A stretch of DNA of 64,000 bases from Flavobacterium limnosediminis JC2902 (GTDB taxonomy: Bacteria > Bacteroidota > Bacteroidia > Flavobacteriales > Flavobacteriaceae). Positions 43,044-51,980 of this stretch are shown here, in pieces; position 1 is the stretch's first letter; every line of letters begins with the position of its first letter. The position numbers were made by a program, and so were the translations under genes. The notes beneath the pieces were generated by a model. That model did no database searches, was not told the DNA's origin, and saw only the letters and a list, made by a program, of their open reading frames with translations. The stretch covers positions 1-64,000 of the forward strand of contig NZ_AVGG01000012.1 of NCBI RefSeq assembly GCF_000498535.1, in the 5' to 3' direction.

Positions 43044-44432
43044 ATGGTTAAGCAAACAACCATTAAAAACGAAGTTTCATTAAAAGGAGTAGGGTTGCAC
43101 ACCGGTCAGGAAGTAACCATGACATTTAAACCGGCACCGGTAAACAACGGATTTACATTTGTTCGTGTCGATCTTGAAGGAGAACCTATCATTGAAGCGG
43201 ATGCCAATTATGTTGTAAATACACAAAGAGGTACTAACCTTGAAAAATTAGGCGTTAAAATCCAAACTTCGGAGCACGTTTTAGCTGCTTTCGTTGGATG
43301 TGATGTAGATAACGTTATCATAGAATTAAATGCTTCTGAACCGCCGATCATGGATGGTTCGTCTAAATATTTTGTGGAAGCTATTGAAAAAGCTGGTGTT
43401 GTCGAGCAGGAAGCCGAGCGTAATGTTTATGTAGTTAAAGAAGTTATTTCTTATACTGATGAAGCTACAGGAAGTGAAATCACGATTATTCCTTCTGAGG
43501 AATACTGCGTCACCGCTATGGTTGATTTCGGAACAAAAGTGTTAGGCACACAAAATGCAACAATGAAGTCCATTGGTGAATTCAAAACCGAAATCGCTGA
43601 TTGCCGTACCTTTAGTTTCCTTCATGAACTGGAAGGATTATTACAACACGGATTGATTAAAGGAGGAGACTTGAATAACGCTATTGTTTATGTGGATAAA
43701 GAAATTTCTACTGAAACGATGGAGCGTTTGAAAGTAGCTTTCGGAAAAGATAACATTTCGGTGAAACCAAACGGAGTTTTAGATAATCTTACATTGCATT
43801 ATCCAAACGAAGCTGCACGTCACAAATTGCTTGATGTGGTAGGGGATTTGGCTTTAATCGGAACAAAAATTAAAGGAAAAGTTATTGCTAATAAGCCAGG
43901 ACATTTCGTAAACACGATGTTTGCCAAAAAAATGTCTAAGATTATTAAAAACGAACAGAAAAATCAGGTTCCTGTTTTTGATTTAAACAAAGAACCTTTG
44001 ATGGATGTGACTAAAATCATGGCGATGTTGCCACACAGAAATCCGTTTTTGTTGGTAGACCGAATTTTGGAAATGTCAGACAGCCACGTTGTCGGATTGA
44101 AAAATGTTACGATGAATGAAGAATTCTTCGTAGGTCACTTTCCGGGAGCTCCTGTAATGCCGGGTGTTTTGATTATTGAAGCTATGGCTCAAACGGGAGG
44201 TATTTTAATTTTAAGCACGGTTCCGGATCCTGAAAATTACCTGACCTATTTCATGAAAATAGACAACGTAAAATTCAAACATAAAGTTTTACCAGGTGAT
44301 ACTTTAATTTTCAAACTGACATTATTATCTCCGATCCGTCGCGGAATCTGCCACATGCAGGCTAGCGCCTATGCGAACGGAAAGTTAGTTACTGAAGCCG
44401 AATTAATGGCTCAAATTGTAAAAAAGAACTAA
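43044..44432 (+). CDS. lpxC/fabZ: Bifunctional LpxC/FabZ (UDP-3-O-acyl-GlcNAc deacetylase / 3-hydroxyacyl-ACP dehydratase)
   Basis: This 462-residue fusion has LpxC in residues 1 to about 310 and FabZ in about 315-462. The deacetylase half carries GVGLHTGQEVTMTFKPAP and the zinc-ligand region LHYPNEAARHKLLDVVGDLA (H and D ligands). The dehydratase half has MLPHRNPFLLVDRI with the catalytic histidine and GHFPGAPVMPGVLIIEAMAQ with the catalytic glutamate. LpxC removes the acetyl group in the committed step of lipid A synthesis; FabZ works in fatty acid elongation. The fusion is typical of Bacteroidota and may balance the two pathways for hydroxyacyl-ACP. Confidence 0.97.
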   Translation: MVKQTTIKNEVSLKGVGLHTGQEVTMTFKPAPVNNGFTFVRVDLEGEPIIEADANYVVNTQRGTNLEKLGVKIQTSEHVLAAFVGCDVDNVIIELNASEPPIMDGSSKYFVEAIEKAGVVEQEAERNVYVVKEVISYTDEATGSEITIIPSEEYCVTAMVDFGTKVLGTQNATMKSIGEFKTEIADCRTFSFLHELEGLLQHGLIKGGDLNNAIVYVDKEISTETMERLKVAFGKDNISVKPNGVLDNLTLHYPNEAARHKLLDVVGDLALIGTKIKGKVIANKPGHFVNTMFAKKMSKIIKNEQKNQVPVFDLNKEPLMDVTKIMAMLPHRNPFLLVDRILEMSDSHVVGLKNVTMNEEFFVGHFPGAPVMPGVLIIEAMAQTGGILILSTVPDPENYLTYFMKIDNVKFKHKVLPGDTLIFKLTLLSPIRRGICHMQASAYANGKLVTEAELMAQIVKKN

Positions 44433-44442
44433 AAGAAAAATC

Positions 44443-45228
44443 ATGAATCAACCTTTAGCCTATGTTCATCCGGGAGCGAAAATTGCCAAAAATGTGGTAA
44501 TTGAGCCCTTCACAACCATACATAACAATGTTGAAATTGGTGAAGGAACCTGGATTGGTTCGAATGTTACCATAATGGAAGGCGCTCGAATTGGCAAAAA
44601 TTGTAATATTTTCCCAGGTGCAGTAATTGCTGCCGTACCTCAGGATTTAAAATTCGGAGGTGAAGATTCACTTGCGATAATAGGTGATAACACCACTGTA
44701 AGAGAGTGTGTTACAATTAACAGAGGAACTATAGCTTCCGGTCAAACCAAGATTGGAAAAAACTGTCTGATAATGGCAACGGCTCACATTGCCCATGATT
44801 GTCATATCGGCGATAACGCCATTATTGTTAACGGTGTTGCATTGGCCGGTCACGTGACAGTTGGAGATTTCGCTATTATTGGAGGTTTGGCAGCCGTTCA
44901 TCAATTTATTTCAATCGGGGATCACGCCATGATTTCTGGAGGTTCTTTAGTTCGTAAAGACGTTCCTCCGTTCACTAAAGCTGCAAAAGAACCTTTGTCT
45001 TATGTGGGAATCAATTCGGTTGGATTAAGAAGAAGAGGTTTTTCAACAGAAAAAATACGTGAAATTCAGGATATTTACCGAATTTTGTATCAGAAAAATT
45101 ACAACACTACTCAGGCTTTAGGAATTATTGAAGCCGAAATGGAAGCTACTCCGGAACGCGACGAAATTATATTGTTTATCCGAAATTCGTCTCGAGGTGT
45201 AATGAAAGGATATACAGGAAGCATCTAA
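44443..45228 (+). CDS. lpxA: UDP-N-acetylglucosamine O-acyltransferase LpxA
   Basis: This 261-residue acyltransferase carries out the first step of lipid A synthesis. The hexapeptide beta-helix starts LAYVHPGAKIAKNVVIEPFT. The catalytic histidine lies in TAHIAHDCHIGDNA near residue 120. A helical C-terminal segment (GINSVGLRRRGFSTEKIREI) follows. It starts 10 bp after lpxC-fabZ, so the operon order is lpxD, lpxC-fabZ, lpxA. Confidence 0.96.
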   Translation: MNQPLAYVHPGAKIAKNVVIEPFTTIHNNVEIGEGTWIGSNVTIMEGARIGKNCNIFPGAVIAAVPQDLKFGGEDSLAIIGDNTTVRECVTINRGTIASGQTKIGKNCLIMATAHIAHDCHIGDNAIIVNGVALAGHVTVGDFAIIGGLAAVHQFISIGDHAMISGGSLVRKDVPPFTKAAKEPLSYVGINSVGLRRRGFSTEKIREIQDIYRILYQKNYNTTQALGIIEAEMEATPERDEIILFIRNSSRGVMKGYTGSI

Positions 45229-45257
45229 TAAAAAATTAAACAAATAAACACTTTAAA

Positions 45258-45824
45258 ATGGCAAGTACAGCTGATATCAGAAACGGATTGTGTATTAAAT
45301 TCAACCACGATATATACAAAATTGTAGAATTCCTTCACGTAAAACCGGGTAAAGGCCCAGCTTTCGTCAGAACAAAATTAAAAAGTTTAACTAACGGAAA
45401 AGTATTGGACAATACATTTTCTGCAGGTCATAAAATTGACGTGGTTCGTGTGGAAACACATACTTTTCAGTTTTTATATGCCGAAGGGACAGAATTTCAT
45501 TTCATGAATAATGAAACTTTTGAGCAAATTTCATTAAACAGAGACATTCTTGATGCACCGGATTTATTAAAAGAAGGAACAAACGTAATGGTTCAGATCA
45601 ATACTGAAACCGATGCTCCATTGGCAGTAGACATGCCGGCTTCTGTAGTATTGGAAGTTACTTATGCTGAACCGGGAGTAAAAGGAAATACAGCAACGAA
45701 TGCCACAAAACCTGCAACAGTTGAAACAGGAGCTACGGTAAACGTACCTTTGTTCATCAATGAAGGGGATAAAATTAAAATTGATACCGCTTCAGGTTCT
45801 TACATGGAGCGTGTGAAAGAATAG
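45258..45824 (+). CDS. efp: Elongation factor P
   Basis: This 188-residue factor relieves ribosome stalling at polyproline. Domain I carries the conserved loop HVKPGKGPAFVRTKLKSL, with the tip lysine corresponding to E. coli Lys34 near residue 32; modification enzymes are not visible here. The sequence IDTASGSYMERV at the end is characteristic. It follows lpxA by 29 bp on the same strand, so it may be co-transcribed with lipid A genes. Confidence 0.96.
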   Translation: MASTADIRNGLCIKFNHDIYKIVEFLHVKPGKGPAFVRTKLKSLTNGKVLDNTFSAGHKIDVVRVETHTFQFLYAEGTEFHFMNNETFEQISLNRDILDAPDLLKEGTNVMVQINTETDAPLAVDMPASVVLEVTYAEPGVKGNTATNATKPATVETGATVNVPLFINEGDKIKIDTASGSYMERVKE

Positions 45825-45830
45825 TTTGCA

Positions 45831-45905
45831 GTATTCAGTAATCAGTGTTCAGTTTTTAACCGAATTTGAACACTGACCACTGACTACCGAATTACTGAAC
45901 ACTAA
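45831..45905. repeat. CAGT/ACTG fold-back repeat between efp and lpxD-like gene
   Basis: CAGTATTCAGTAATCAGTG runs in one direction and is mirrored about 45 bases later by CACTGACCACTGACTAC and TTACTGAACACT. The stretch is non-coding, could fold back, and may influence readthrough to the downstream gene. Confidence 0.55.
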
Positions 45906-45910
45906 AATAT

Positions 45911-46852
45911 ATGAAATTTCACAAAACCCATACTCTTAAGGAAATTGCCGACATTATTCAGTGCGAATATATCGGAGACGAGCGATTTCCGGTTCACGGA
46001 ATGAATGAAATTCATGTGGTTACACGTGGAGACATTGTTTTCGTAGATCATCCGAAATATTACGATAAAGCGTTGCAGTCTGCAGCAACAATCGTTTTAA
46101 TTAATAAAAAAGTAGATTGCCCTGACGGAAAGGCTTTACTGATTTCTGATGATCCGTTTCGTGATTTCAATAAACTTACCCGACATTTCAGACCGTTTCA
46201 ATCCTCCAACGTCGCTGTTTCAGAATCAGCGGTAATAGGAGAAGGAACCATCATTCAGCCGAATTGTTTTATCGGAAATAATGTAGTAATCGGAAAAGAC
46301 TGTCTCATTCACGCCAATGTTTCCATTTATGATAATACGATTATTGGTGATAATGTGATTATTCATTCCGGAAGTGTTTTAGGAGCCGATGCTTTCTATT
46401 ACAAAAAACGCTCGGAAGGTTTTGATCAATTGTTATCCGGCGGACGTGTCGTTATTGAAAATAATGTGGGAATCGGAGCGCTATGCACCATAGATAAAGG
46501 CGTTACCGGCGACACTACAATTGGTGAGGGAACTAAAATTGACAATCAGGTTCATGTAGGCCACGATACCGTTATCGGAAAAAAATGTCTGATTGCTTCA
46601 CAAACCGGAATAGCCGGATGTGTTATAATAGAAGACGAAGTGACCCTTTGGGGGCAAGTGGGCACAACAAGCGGAATAACAATCGGAGAAAAAGCAGTTA
46701 TTTTAGGTCAGACCGGCGTTACTAAATCAGTGGAAGGCGGTAAGACTTATTTCGGAACACCGATTGAAGAATCACGCGAGAAACTGAAACAATTGGCTAA
46801 CCTCAAAAAAATACCTGAAATACTAAACAAACTGAATAAAAATGAAGGCTAA
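45911..46852 (+). CDS. Second LpxD-like UDP-acylglucosamine N-acyltransferase
   Basis: This 313-residue protein resembles LpxD: N-terminal [20 protein letters not shown], hexapeptide repeats, and a conserved histidine in [14 protein letters not shown] near residue 220. The beta-helix continues with [19 protein letters not shown]. Two LpxD-type genes in one operon are common in Flavobacteria, and the second may acylate a different sugar or acyl donor. Its own function is unproven. Confidence 0.85.
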   Translation: MKFHKTHTLKEIADIIQCEYIGDERFPVHGMNEIHVVTRGDIVFVDHPKYYDKALQSAATIVLINKKVDCPDGKALLISDDPFRDFNKLTRHFRPFQSSNVAVSESAVIGEGTIIQPNCFIGNNVVIGKDCLIHANVSIYDNTIIGDNVIIHSGSVLGADAFYYKKRSEGFDQLLSGGRVVIENNVGIGALCTIDKGVTGDTTIGEGTKIDNQVHVGHDTVIGKKCLIASQTGIAGCVIIEDEVTLWGQVGTTSGITIGEKAVILGQTGVTKSVEGGKTYFGTPIEESREKLKQLANLKKIPEILNKLNKNEG

Positions 46853-47204
46853 AGAATTAGTTTCTGAATTTTACCAATCCGATGCCTTGCGAAATCAGGA
46901 AATTCTGGAGCGTTTTCTTCATGATGAATTAGAAGTTCACTGGCACAGTTCCAAAGGTTTTCTGAAACTGAATAAAAACGAATTAATCAGTTTTTCGCGT
47001 GAAATGGAGCGTTCTTATGCTTCATCGCGAATCGACTTAAGTCACATCATACAGGAAAACGACACGGTTTCAGTACGTTATACGCATTACGCAACACCTA
47101 TTGAAACTCCATCCGAAGAAACTGTTTTAGCTCATTTTGTTACAATTTGGGAAGTGAAAGAGGGTAAACTTTTTCGCGGTTACCAAATGAGTCAGTTAAG
47201 TTAA
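46842..47204 (+). CDS. NTF2-like (SnoaL-type) protein
   Basis: This 120-residue protein shows the NTF2/SnoaL-like cone fold: [33 protein letters not shown], and [20 protein letters not shown]. It overlaps the end of the LpxD-like gene by 11 bases, so the two are coupled. No active site is evident, and the role is unknown. Confidence 0.78.
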   Translation: MKAKELVSEFYQSDALRNQEILERFLHDELEVHWHSSKGFLKLNKNELISFSREMERSYASSRIDLSHIIQENDTVSVRYTHYATPIETPSEETVLAHFVTIWEVKEGKLFRGYQMSQLS

Positions 47205-47266
47205 TTTGGGCATAAAAATCTTTGAAAGTTTATACCAAAATTCTTTAGATATTTCTTTCAAAAGTC

Positions 47267-47274
47267 TATTTTTG
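47267..47274 (+). promoter_or_regulatory. -7 element of sucD promoter
   Basis: TATTTTTG lies 36 bp before the sucD start; no TTG at consensus distance was seen. Confidence 0.4.
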
Positions 47275-47310
47275 CATTACATTTTTAAAAACAACATAAA
47301 AAAATATATC

Positions 47311-48192
47311 ATGAGTGTTTTAGTTAATAAAAATTCTAAAATAATTGTTCAGGGATTCACAGGAAGTGAAGGTACTTTCCATGCTTCTCAAATGATCGAA
47401 TACGGAACAAACGTTGTAGGTGGTGTAACTCCTGGAAAAGGAGGAACGCAACATTTAGACCGTCCAGTTTTTAACACTGTAAAAGATGCAGTGGAACAAG
47501 CTGGTGCTGATACTTCCATCATTTTCGTTCCGCCTGCTTTTGCTGCTGATGCGATTATGGAGGCTGCTAATGCAGGAATTAAAGTAATTATTTGTATCAC
47601 AGAAGGTATTCCTGTTGCTGATATGATTAAAGCTTATGATTACATTAAAGGTAAAGATTGCCGTTTAGTAGGTCCTAACTGTCCTGGTGTAATCACTCCG
47701 GGTGAAGCTAAAGTTGGTATCATGCCAGGTTTCGTTTTCAAGCAAGGTAAAGTTGGTATCGTTTCTAAATCAGGTACTTTAACATACGAAGCTGCTGATC
47801 AGGTTGCAAAACAAGGATTGGGAGTTACTACAGCTATCGGTATTGGTGGAGATCCAATCATCGGAACTACAACAAAAGAAGCTGTTGAGTTATTAATGAA
47901 CGATCCTGAAACTGAAATCATCATCATGATTGGTGAAATCGGAGGTCAGTTGGAAGCAGATGCTGCCCGTTGGGTTAAAGCTGACGGAAACAGAAAACCA
48001 GTTGTTGGTTTTATCGCTGGTGAAACAGCTCCAAAAGGACGCACAATGGGTCACGCGGGTGCAATCGTTGGTGGTGCTGATGATACAGCGGAAGCTAAAA
48101 AACGCATCATGAGAGAAAACGGTATTCACGTTGTGGACTCACCGGCTGAAATCGGTAAAAAAGTTGCTGAAGTTTTAGCCGTTTTGAAATAA
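47311..48192 (+). CDS. sucD: Succinyl-CoA ligase alpha subunit
   Basis: This 293-residue subunit begins [21 protein letters not shown] chose ATG 47311 because upstream in-frame codons to 47206 do not resemble the family and cover a -7 box. It contains [27 protein letters not shown] and the phosphorylated histidine in [10 protein letters not shown] near residue 245. With the beta subunit SucC it forms succinate and ATP or GTP in the TCA cycle; sucC is not in the window. Confidence 0.96.
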   Translation: MSVLVNKNSKIIVQGFTGSEGTFHASQMIEYGTNVVGGVTPGKGGTQHLDRPVFNTVKDAVEQAGADTSIIFVPPAFAADAIMEAANAGIKVIICITEGIPVADMIKAYDYIKGKDCRLVGPNCPGVITPGEAKVGIMPGFVFKQGKVGIVSKSGTLTYEAADQVAKQGLGVTTAIGIGGDPIIGTTTKEAVELLMNDPETEIIIMIGEIGGQLEADAARWVKADGNRKPVVGFIAGETAPKGRTMGHAGAIVGGADDTAEAKKRIMRENGIHVVDSPAEIGKKVAEVLAVLK

Positions 48193-48288
48193 TTAGCCGT
48201 TAAAAATTTATAAAAAATAGTCTGATTTATTATCAGGCTATTTTTTTTATGCTTTTTAATACCAACTATAATAAAACCTAAATCAAAA

Positions 48289-49422
48289 ATGAAGAAACAA
48301 ATTTTATTGTTATTAACGTTATTGTCAATGGCTGTATCAAATTCCCAAGTATCGGTTAGTGAATCATATAAAGGACGTCTTAAAAAGTTTGATACAGAAG
48401 TTTTCAAAAAATTTAAAGGAACAACTACTGTTTTTATCCTTTCGAATGCTTATGACAAATCAGCCTACGAAGCATTATTAAAAAGTGTATGGACGGTTAC
48501 GCCTTTTGAAGTAGTTTCTCCAAACGATTTTGATTATGTAAATTTCCTTACAGATAAGTATTCATTTGCTCATTTAAGATCTTTTTGTCACAAAAGCCAA
48601 TCAACATATGATCCTAAAACTGGTCGTCACACAGGCGGCTCTACATTTTTCTTAACAAGTCTTATTGATTTCTATATGCTTGATTTAGATAAAATCAATA
48701 AAAAAATAGATAAAATTAAGAATAACGAAGAAAAGCTCTATGATTTAATTTCAGATAACAAGATCGAATTGGGGGCAATTTTCCTTTCAAGCAACACTGA
48801 AATGTTGGCTCTGGCCAATCAAAATTTCACTCCCGGCCCCGATTTTGGATCTGTCAGTAAAAGTCGTCCTTATTATTCTGCATATTCAAACAAACTAAAT
48901 CTGATGGATAGAGAACTATCCGATTATGAAAAAAAGATGCATGCTTTGGTTTATGACAAAAATTCATTTAAAACTTATTCATTAGGTTATTTGAAAAACA
49001 GTTTTCAACAAATTAATACATTAATTGATAAAGAGGAATTTGTTTGGGTATATGAGGAAGATTTTAAAACAGATGAGATTAAAAATTTAAAAAATGCTAC
49101 GCTTTATTTTCCTGAATACATCAAAATAAAATATAAGCCAACTAAATTTATAGATGAAGAATGGGATTCTTCAGAATTGATAGAGATTATTTCAAATTAT
49201 AATTATAAAAATGAGTTTATCAGTCAGGATGATTTAGATAATAAAATCAAAAATGATGAAGATTTCTATTACTTGAGATTTACAAAAGTAAATAATCAAA
49301 AATTTTTCCAAATAGTAAATGGAAAAACTGGAAATGTAATTTACAGTGATTATGCAACGGGTTTAACCGAATATAATATAAAGGAAAAAGACTTTAAAAA
49401 ATTAAGTAAAGCTATTTTGTAA
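48289..49422 (+). CDS. Secreted protein of unknown function
   Basis: This 377-residue protein begins with a signal peptide (residues 1-19, ending SNSQ). The remainder has no family I can name. It contains GTTTVFILSNAYDKSAYEAL and a C-terminal part ending with YDSEYATGLTEYN-like text (read VIYSDYATGLTEYNIKEKD). There are no cysteine clusters or membrane segments. It stands alone with a terminator after it. It could be a periplasmic or surface protein. Confidence 0.75.
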   Translation: MKKQILLLLTLLSMAVSNSQVSVSESYKGRLKKFDTEVFKKFKGTTTVFILSNAYDKSAYEALLKSVWTVTPFEVVSPNDFDYVNFLTDKYSFAHLRSFCHKSQSTYDPKTGRHTGGSTFFLTSLIDFYMLDLDKINKKIDKIKNNEEKLYDLISDNKIELGAIFLSSNTEMLALANQNFTPGPDFGSVSKSRPYYSAYSNKLNLMDRELSDYEKKMHALVYDKNSFKTYSLGYLKNSFQQINTLIDKEEFVWVYEEDFKTDEIKNLKNATLYFPEYIKIKYKPTKFIDEEWDSSELIEIISNYNYKNEFISQDDLDNKIKNDEDFYYLRFTKVNNQKFFQIVNGKTGNVIYSDYATGLTEYNIKEKDFKKLSKAIL

Positions 49423-49435
49423 TATTTTCTCACAA

Positions 49436-49467
49436 TAAAAAAACCTTACACTAAGTAAGGTTTTTTT
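49436..49467. terminator. Terminator between the secreted protein and the DUF2490 gene
   Basis: AAAAACCTTAC pairs with GTAAGGTTTTT across ACTAA... with A and T runs on the outer sides, so it can serve both convergent genes. Confidence 0.8.
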
Positions 49468-49474
49468 ATTTGCA

Positions 49475-50215
49475 TTATGGTTGTGTTGATTCGGTGTCAC
49501 TTTTTGCTTTTCTCTCTTTCTCTTTTTTGATTTTTTTAATCAAATCATCAATAGACAAGGTGTATTTTGTTTCCAATACAAAGCGATCGATTTTCTGAGG
49601 ATTATATCTGTCGTCAAAAAAGAAAGACAATCCCACCTTGCTTCCGTACTTGAATCTATAATCACTTCCTATAGTATAGCGTGTTCTGTTATATTTAATC
49701 GGGTCGTCATCGGCTAATTTTAAAAAGATCTCAACAGAAACATTAAAGGAAGCCTTTGATTTCGGAACGTTATAATCCAAACCAATCTTTTCACGAAGCA
49801 TCTGCACCGGCTCTTTGAAATCAGACATGTATCTTTCGTTAAAACTCCCTGTGGAAAATTGGTATTTTATTGCCGAAAACAAACTCAAAGCACCAAAATC
49901 CTTATCATATTTTAATGCTGCAAACAATCGATGGGCATCGCTTTCATAGGATGTTGTAAAGCGATAACCCGGTTCAATGCTGAATTCGGGGTTAAAATTA
50001 TACTTCACGGCAAATTCGGCAGCACTCGATCTGAATTCCTGAAAATCTTTTTGAACGGAATAACGGTATTCACCGGAAATTTTCCATTTGTCATTAAATC
50101 GGTAATTTACTGCCGGGATGAAACGGTACTGAAAGTCTGTATAGTTCTGACAAAATCCGTCAAAAGTGATTAGCAGTAAAAAAAATAGAAATAGGGTCTG
50201 TTTTTTAATCATCAT
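49475..50215 (-). CDS. DUF2490 outer-membrane barrel-like protein
   Basis: This is about 246 residues read from ATG 50215 (MMIKKQTLFLFFLLL); 50212 is an equally good start. It has a signal peptide ending DGFCQ. A small beta-barrel type sequence follows with repeated aromatic strands (FRFTTSYESDAH, FNVSVEIFLKL, YTIGSDYRFKYGSKVGLSFF). The DUF2490 family has no known function but looks like an outer membrane protein. Its start lies inside the end of the DUF4956 gene, so translation is coupled. It is the last gene of the lipoprotein-VTC-DUF4956-DUF2490 operon. Confidence 0.78.
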   Translation of the reverse strand: MMIKKQTLFLFFLLLITFDGFCQNYTDFQYRFIPAVNYRFNDKWKISGEYRYSVQKDFQEFRSSAAEFAVKYNFNPEFSIEPGYRFTTSYESDAHRLFAALKYDKDFGALSLFSAIKYQFSTGSFNERYMSDFKEPVQMLREKIGLDYNVPKSKASFNVSVEIFLKLADDDPIKYNRTRYTIGSDYRFKYGSKVGLSFFFDDRYNPQKIDRFVLETKYTLSIDDLIKKIKKEKERKAKSDTESTQP

Positions 50216-50843
50216 TGTCTGATTTTGGTAGTACATACTCACTTTCTTTCGCATAATAATATGCTTTTAAAAGCGCGGTGTCCTTTAAATAATCAATGGA
50301 AACAATTTCTACTCTGTGGATGTTTAATCCTGTTCTGTCATTTAAATCCAATAATAATTGTTCCTTATATTCGGGTTTAATCCATTCAACTTTATCATAA
50401 ACTATTTCTTTGGCATTTTCGTTTTTCAAAAAATCCAGACGTTCCAAAAAGAAGGTTAGTAACAAGACTACGAGATTGCAAATTATTAGTATGTAAAAAC
50501 CACTGTTAATTGTTGCCAGAGAGTTTAACATTCCCAATGCAACACAAACAAAGAAGTAACTCATGTCTTTTATTGAAATTGCTATAGTACGGTATCGGAT
50601 GATCGAAAACATGGCAAAAAGACCAAATGCAAACCCTATTTTGATTTTTGCCGCTCCGAGCAAAATACATATCATGAAATTCACGATATTAAACAAAATG
50701 AATGTGAAAATAAAGTCTTTATTTCTGTGTTTCGGATAATAAATCAGTCCTACAAGTACCAACACTGCGATGAAATCAATCAGTGACCGTATTGTAAAAT
50801 CATAAAGATTAATGCCTCCTCCTATAACTTCTTCCATTTCCAT
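50205..50843 (-). CDS. DUF4956 membrane protein
   Basis: This 212-residue protein has several membrane helices in its first 130 residues (FIAVLVLVGLIYYP, FTFILFNIVNFMICILLG, IGFAFGLFAMFSIIRYR, ILIICNLVVLLLTFFLE). A cytoplasmic C-terminal domain with GLNIHRVEIVSIDYLKDTAL follows. DUF4956 proteins usually accompany VTC-domain proteins, as here. ATG 50843 overlaps the VTC stop by one base (TAATG), so it is tightly coupled. A role in polyphosphate handling at the membrane is inferred from context. Confidence 0.88.
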   Translation of the reverse strand: MEMEEVIGGGINLYDFTIRSLIDFIAVLVLVGLIYYPKHRNKDFIFTFILFNIVNFMICILLGAAKIKIGFAFGLFAMFSIIRYRTIAISIKDMSYFFVCVALGMLNSLATINSGFYILIICNLVVLLLTFFLERLDFLKNENAKEIVYDKVEWIKPEYKEQLLLDLNDRTGLNIHRVEIVSIDYLKDTALLKAYYYAKESEYVLPKSDNDD

Positions 50844-51595
50844 TATCGCTGTAGTTTATTTATTTTTTTCAGTGTGGGCATAAAGTTATTTTTCTTTACT
50901 GTCGGCATTAATGAAATTACGCCATAGATGTATTTACTTATGCTTTGTTCCCTGATATTATTGTATTTCAAACATGTTGTTAACGGGGAGCTTTGTGTGC
51001 TTTTTGCTTGTTTTACCTCTACAATTGCAATTTTTTTGAATTTTATATCGTGTTCATCATCAATAAAATGCAAATTCATATCTATCGTAACTCTTTCGGT
51101 AAAATGATTGTTCACCAGGGTAATTCTGCTGAAATTATTCTTTAGGATAAGCGTGACTTCATCTATGGCCTTTCTTGAATATTCCCGTATGATATTCTTT
51201 CTGACTTCGTCAATATCTGATATCATGTAGGGTAGTTGCTCACGATGTTTATTAGTCCGATCTACTTTCTCCTTTTTTTTAATTTCAAAAAAACACAAAT
51301 CCGACTCCACATATCGTCTGCTACGCACTTTAATCCTGTTGACGTAACCGTTATGATGATCCCTGAAAAACTGCAGATCAGGAGTGTCAAAATAATTGTT
51401 TTCATAAGAAAAAATTCGGACACCGTTGATTTCCAAAACATTATAATGTTCAAGTAAACAGGGAACTATTTTCAGTAAATCTTCCCCTCTGAGCGTGTAC
51501 TTACAATCCGTTCTGTTTAATAACGAAACCGCATCCAGTTCCGTTAAGGTAACCGAATTAAATAAGGACAGCTGGTTGGTAAATTTCTTAAACAT
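50843..51595 (-). CDS. VTC-domain polyphosphate-polymerase-like protein
   Basis: This 250-residue protein carries the catalytic fold of the VTC family, which in yeast makes polyphosphate. Residues include the tunnel-lining pattern NRTDCKYTLRGEDL near 28-41, KVRSRRYVESDLCFFEIKKK near 90-110, and a C-terminal glutamate in IAIVEVKQAK near 195-204. It is a single-domain bacterial member, adjoined by DUF4956 with a one-base overlap. Whether it polymerises phosphate in this organism is not known, but ppk1 is also present about 48 kb away. Confidence 0.85.
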   Translation of the reverse strand: MFKKFTNQLSLFNSVTLTELDAVSLLNRTDCKYTLRGEDLLKIVPCLLEHYNVLEINGVRIFSYENNYFDTPDLQFFRDHHNGYVNRIKVRSRRYVESDLCFFEIKKKEKVDRTNKHREQLPYMISDIDEVRKNIIREYSRKAIDEVTLILKNNFSRITLVNNHFTERVTIDMNLHFIDDEHDIKFKKIAIVEVKQAKSTQSSPLTTCLKYNNIREQSISKYIYGVISLMPTVKKNNFMPTLKKINKLQR

Positions 51596-51599
51596 GACA

Positions 51600-51980
51600 T
51601 TAGATTTTAATCACAAAATCTTCAAGGACAACATCAGCCTTTCTTGAGGTCACTTCAACTTCTTTTTTTTCAATGAGCTGATCCCAAGGACAATAATCAC
51701 AATCCCCATAAACCCAAACATCATAACTGCCTTCCTGCAAAAAATCAAATTTGAACGAACCGTCATAAGTAGTGCGAACATCATCATAAAATGAAGTACC
51801 TCCACGCGAACTGATGTACACTCTAACATCTCCGAGGTAGCCTTCACTTAAAAGAACCTGGTTCTGATTATAATTCAATGCATAAACTTTACCGGATATG
51901 GAAGCCAGGCCCCCATAGCCTTCATCTTTTGAACATGCAACAAATACAACTGTCAATAATAAAAATAGATATTTTTTCAT
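51600..51980 (-). CDS. Lipoprotein with carboxypeptidase-regulatory-like domain
   Basis: This 126-residue protein starts with a lipoprotein signal (MKKYLFLLLTVVFVACSKDE, lipid-carrying cysteine at 16). A beta-sandwich follows, of the kind that modifies surface proteins (ISGKVYALNYNQNQVLL, YDGSFKFDFLQEGSYDVWVY). It is followed 4 bp downstream by the VTC-domain gene, so it heads this four-gene operon. It should sit in the outer or cytoplasmic membrane facing the periplasm. Confidence 0.8.
   Translation of the reverse strand: MKKYLFLLLTVVFVACSKDEGYGGLASISGKVYALNYNQNQVLLSEGYLGDVRVYISSRGGTSFYDDVRTTYDGSFKFDFLQEGSYDVWVYGDCDYCPWDQLIEKKEVEVTSRKADVVLEDFVIKI

Noticed and set aside
47206..47310. Longer sucD from 47206
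   Set aside because: The added stretch is not like SucD and contains a -7 promoter element; ATG 47311 gives the normal length.
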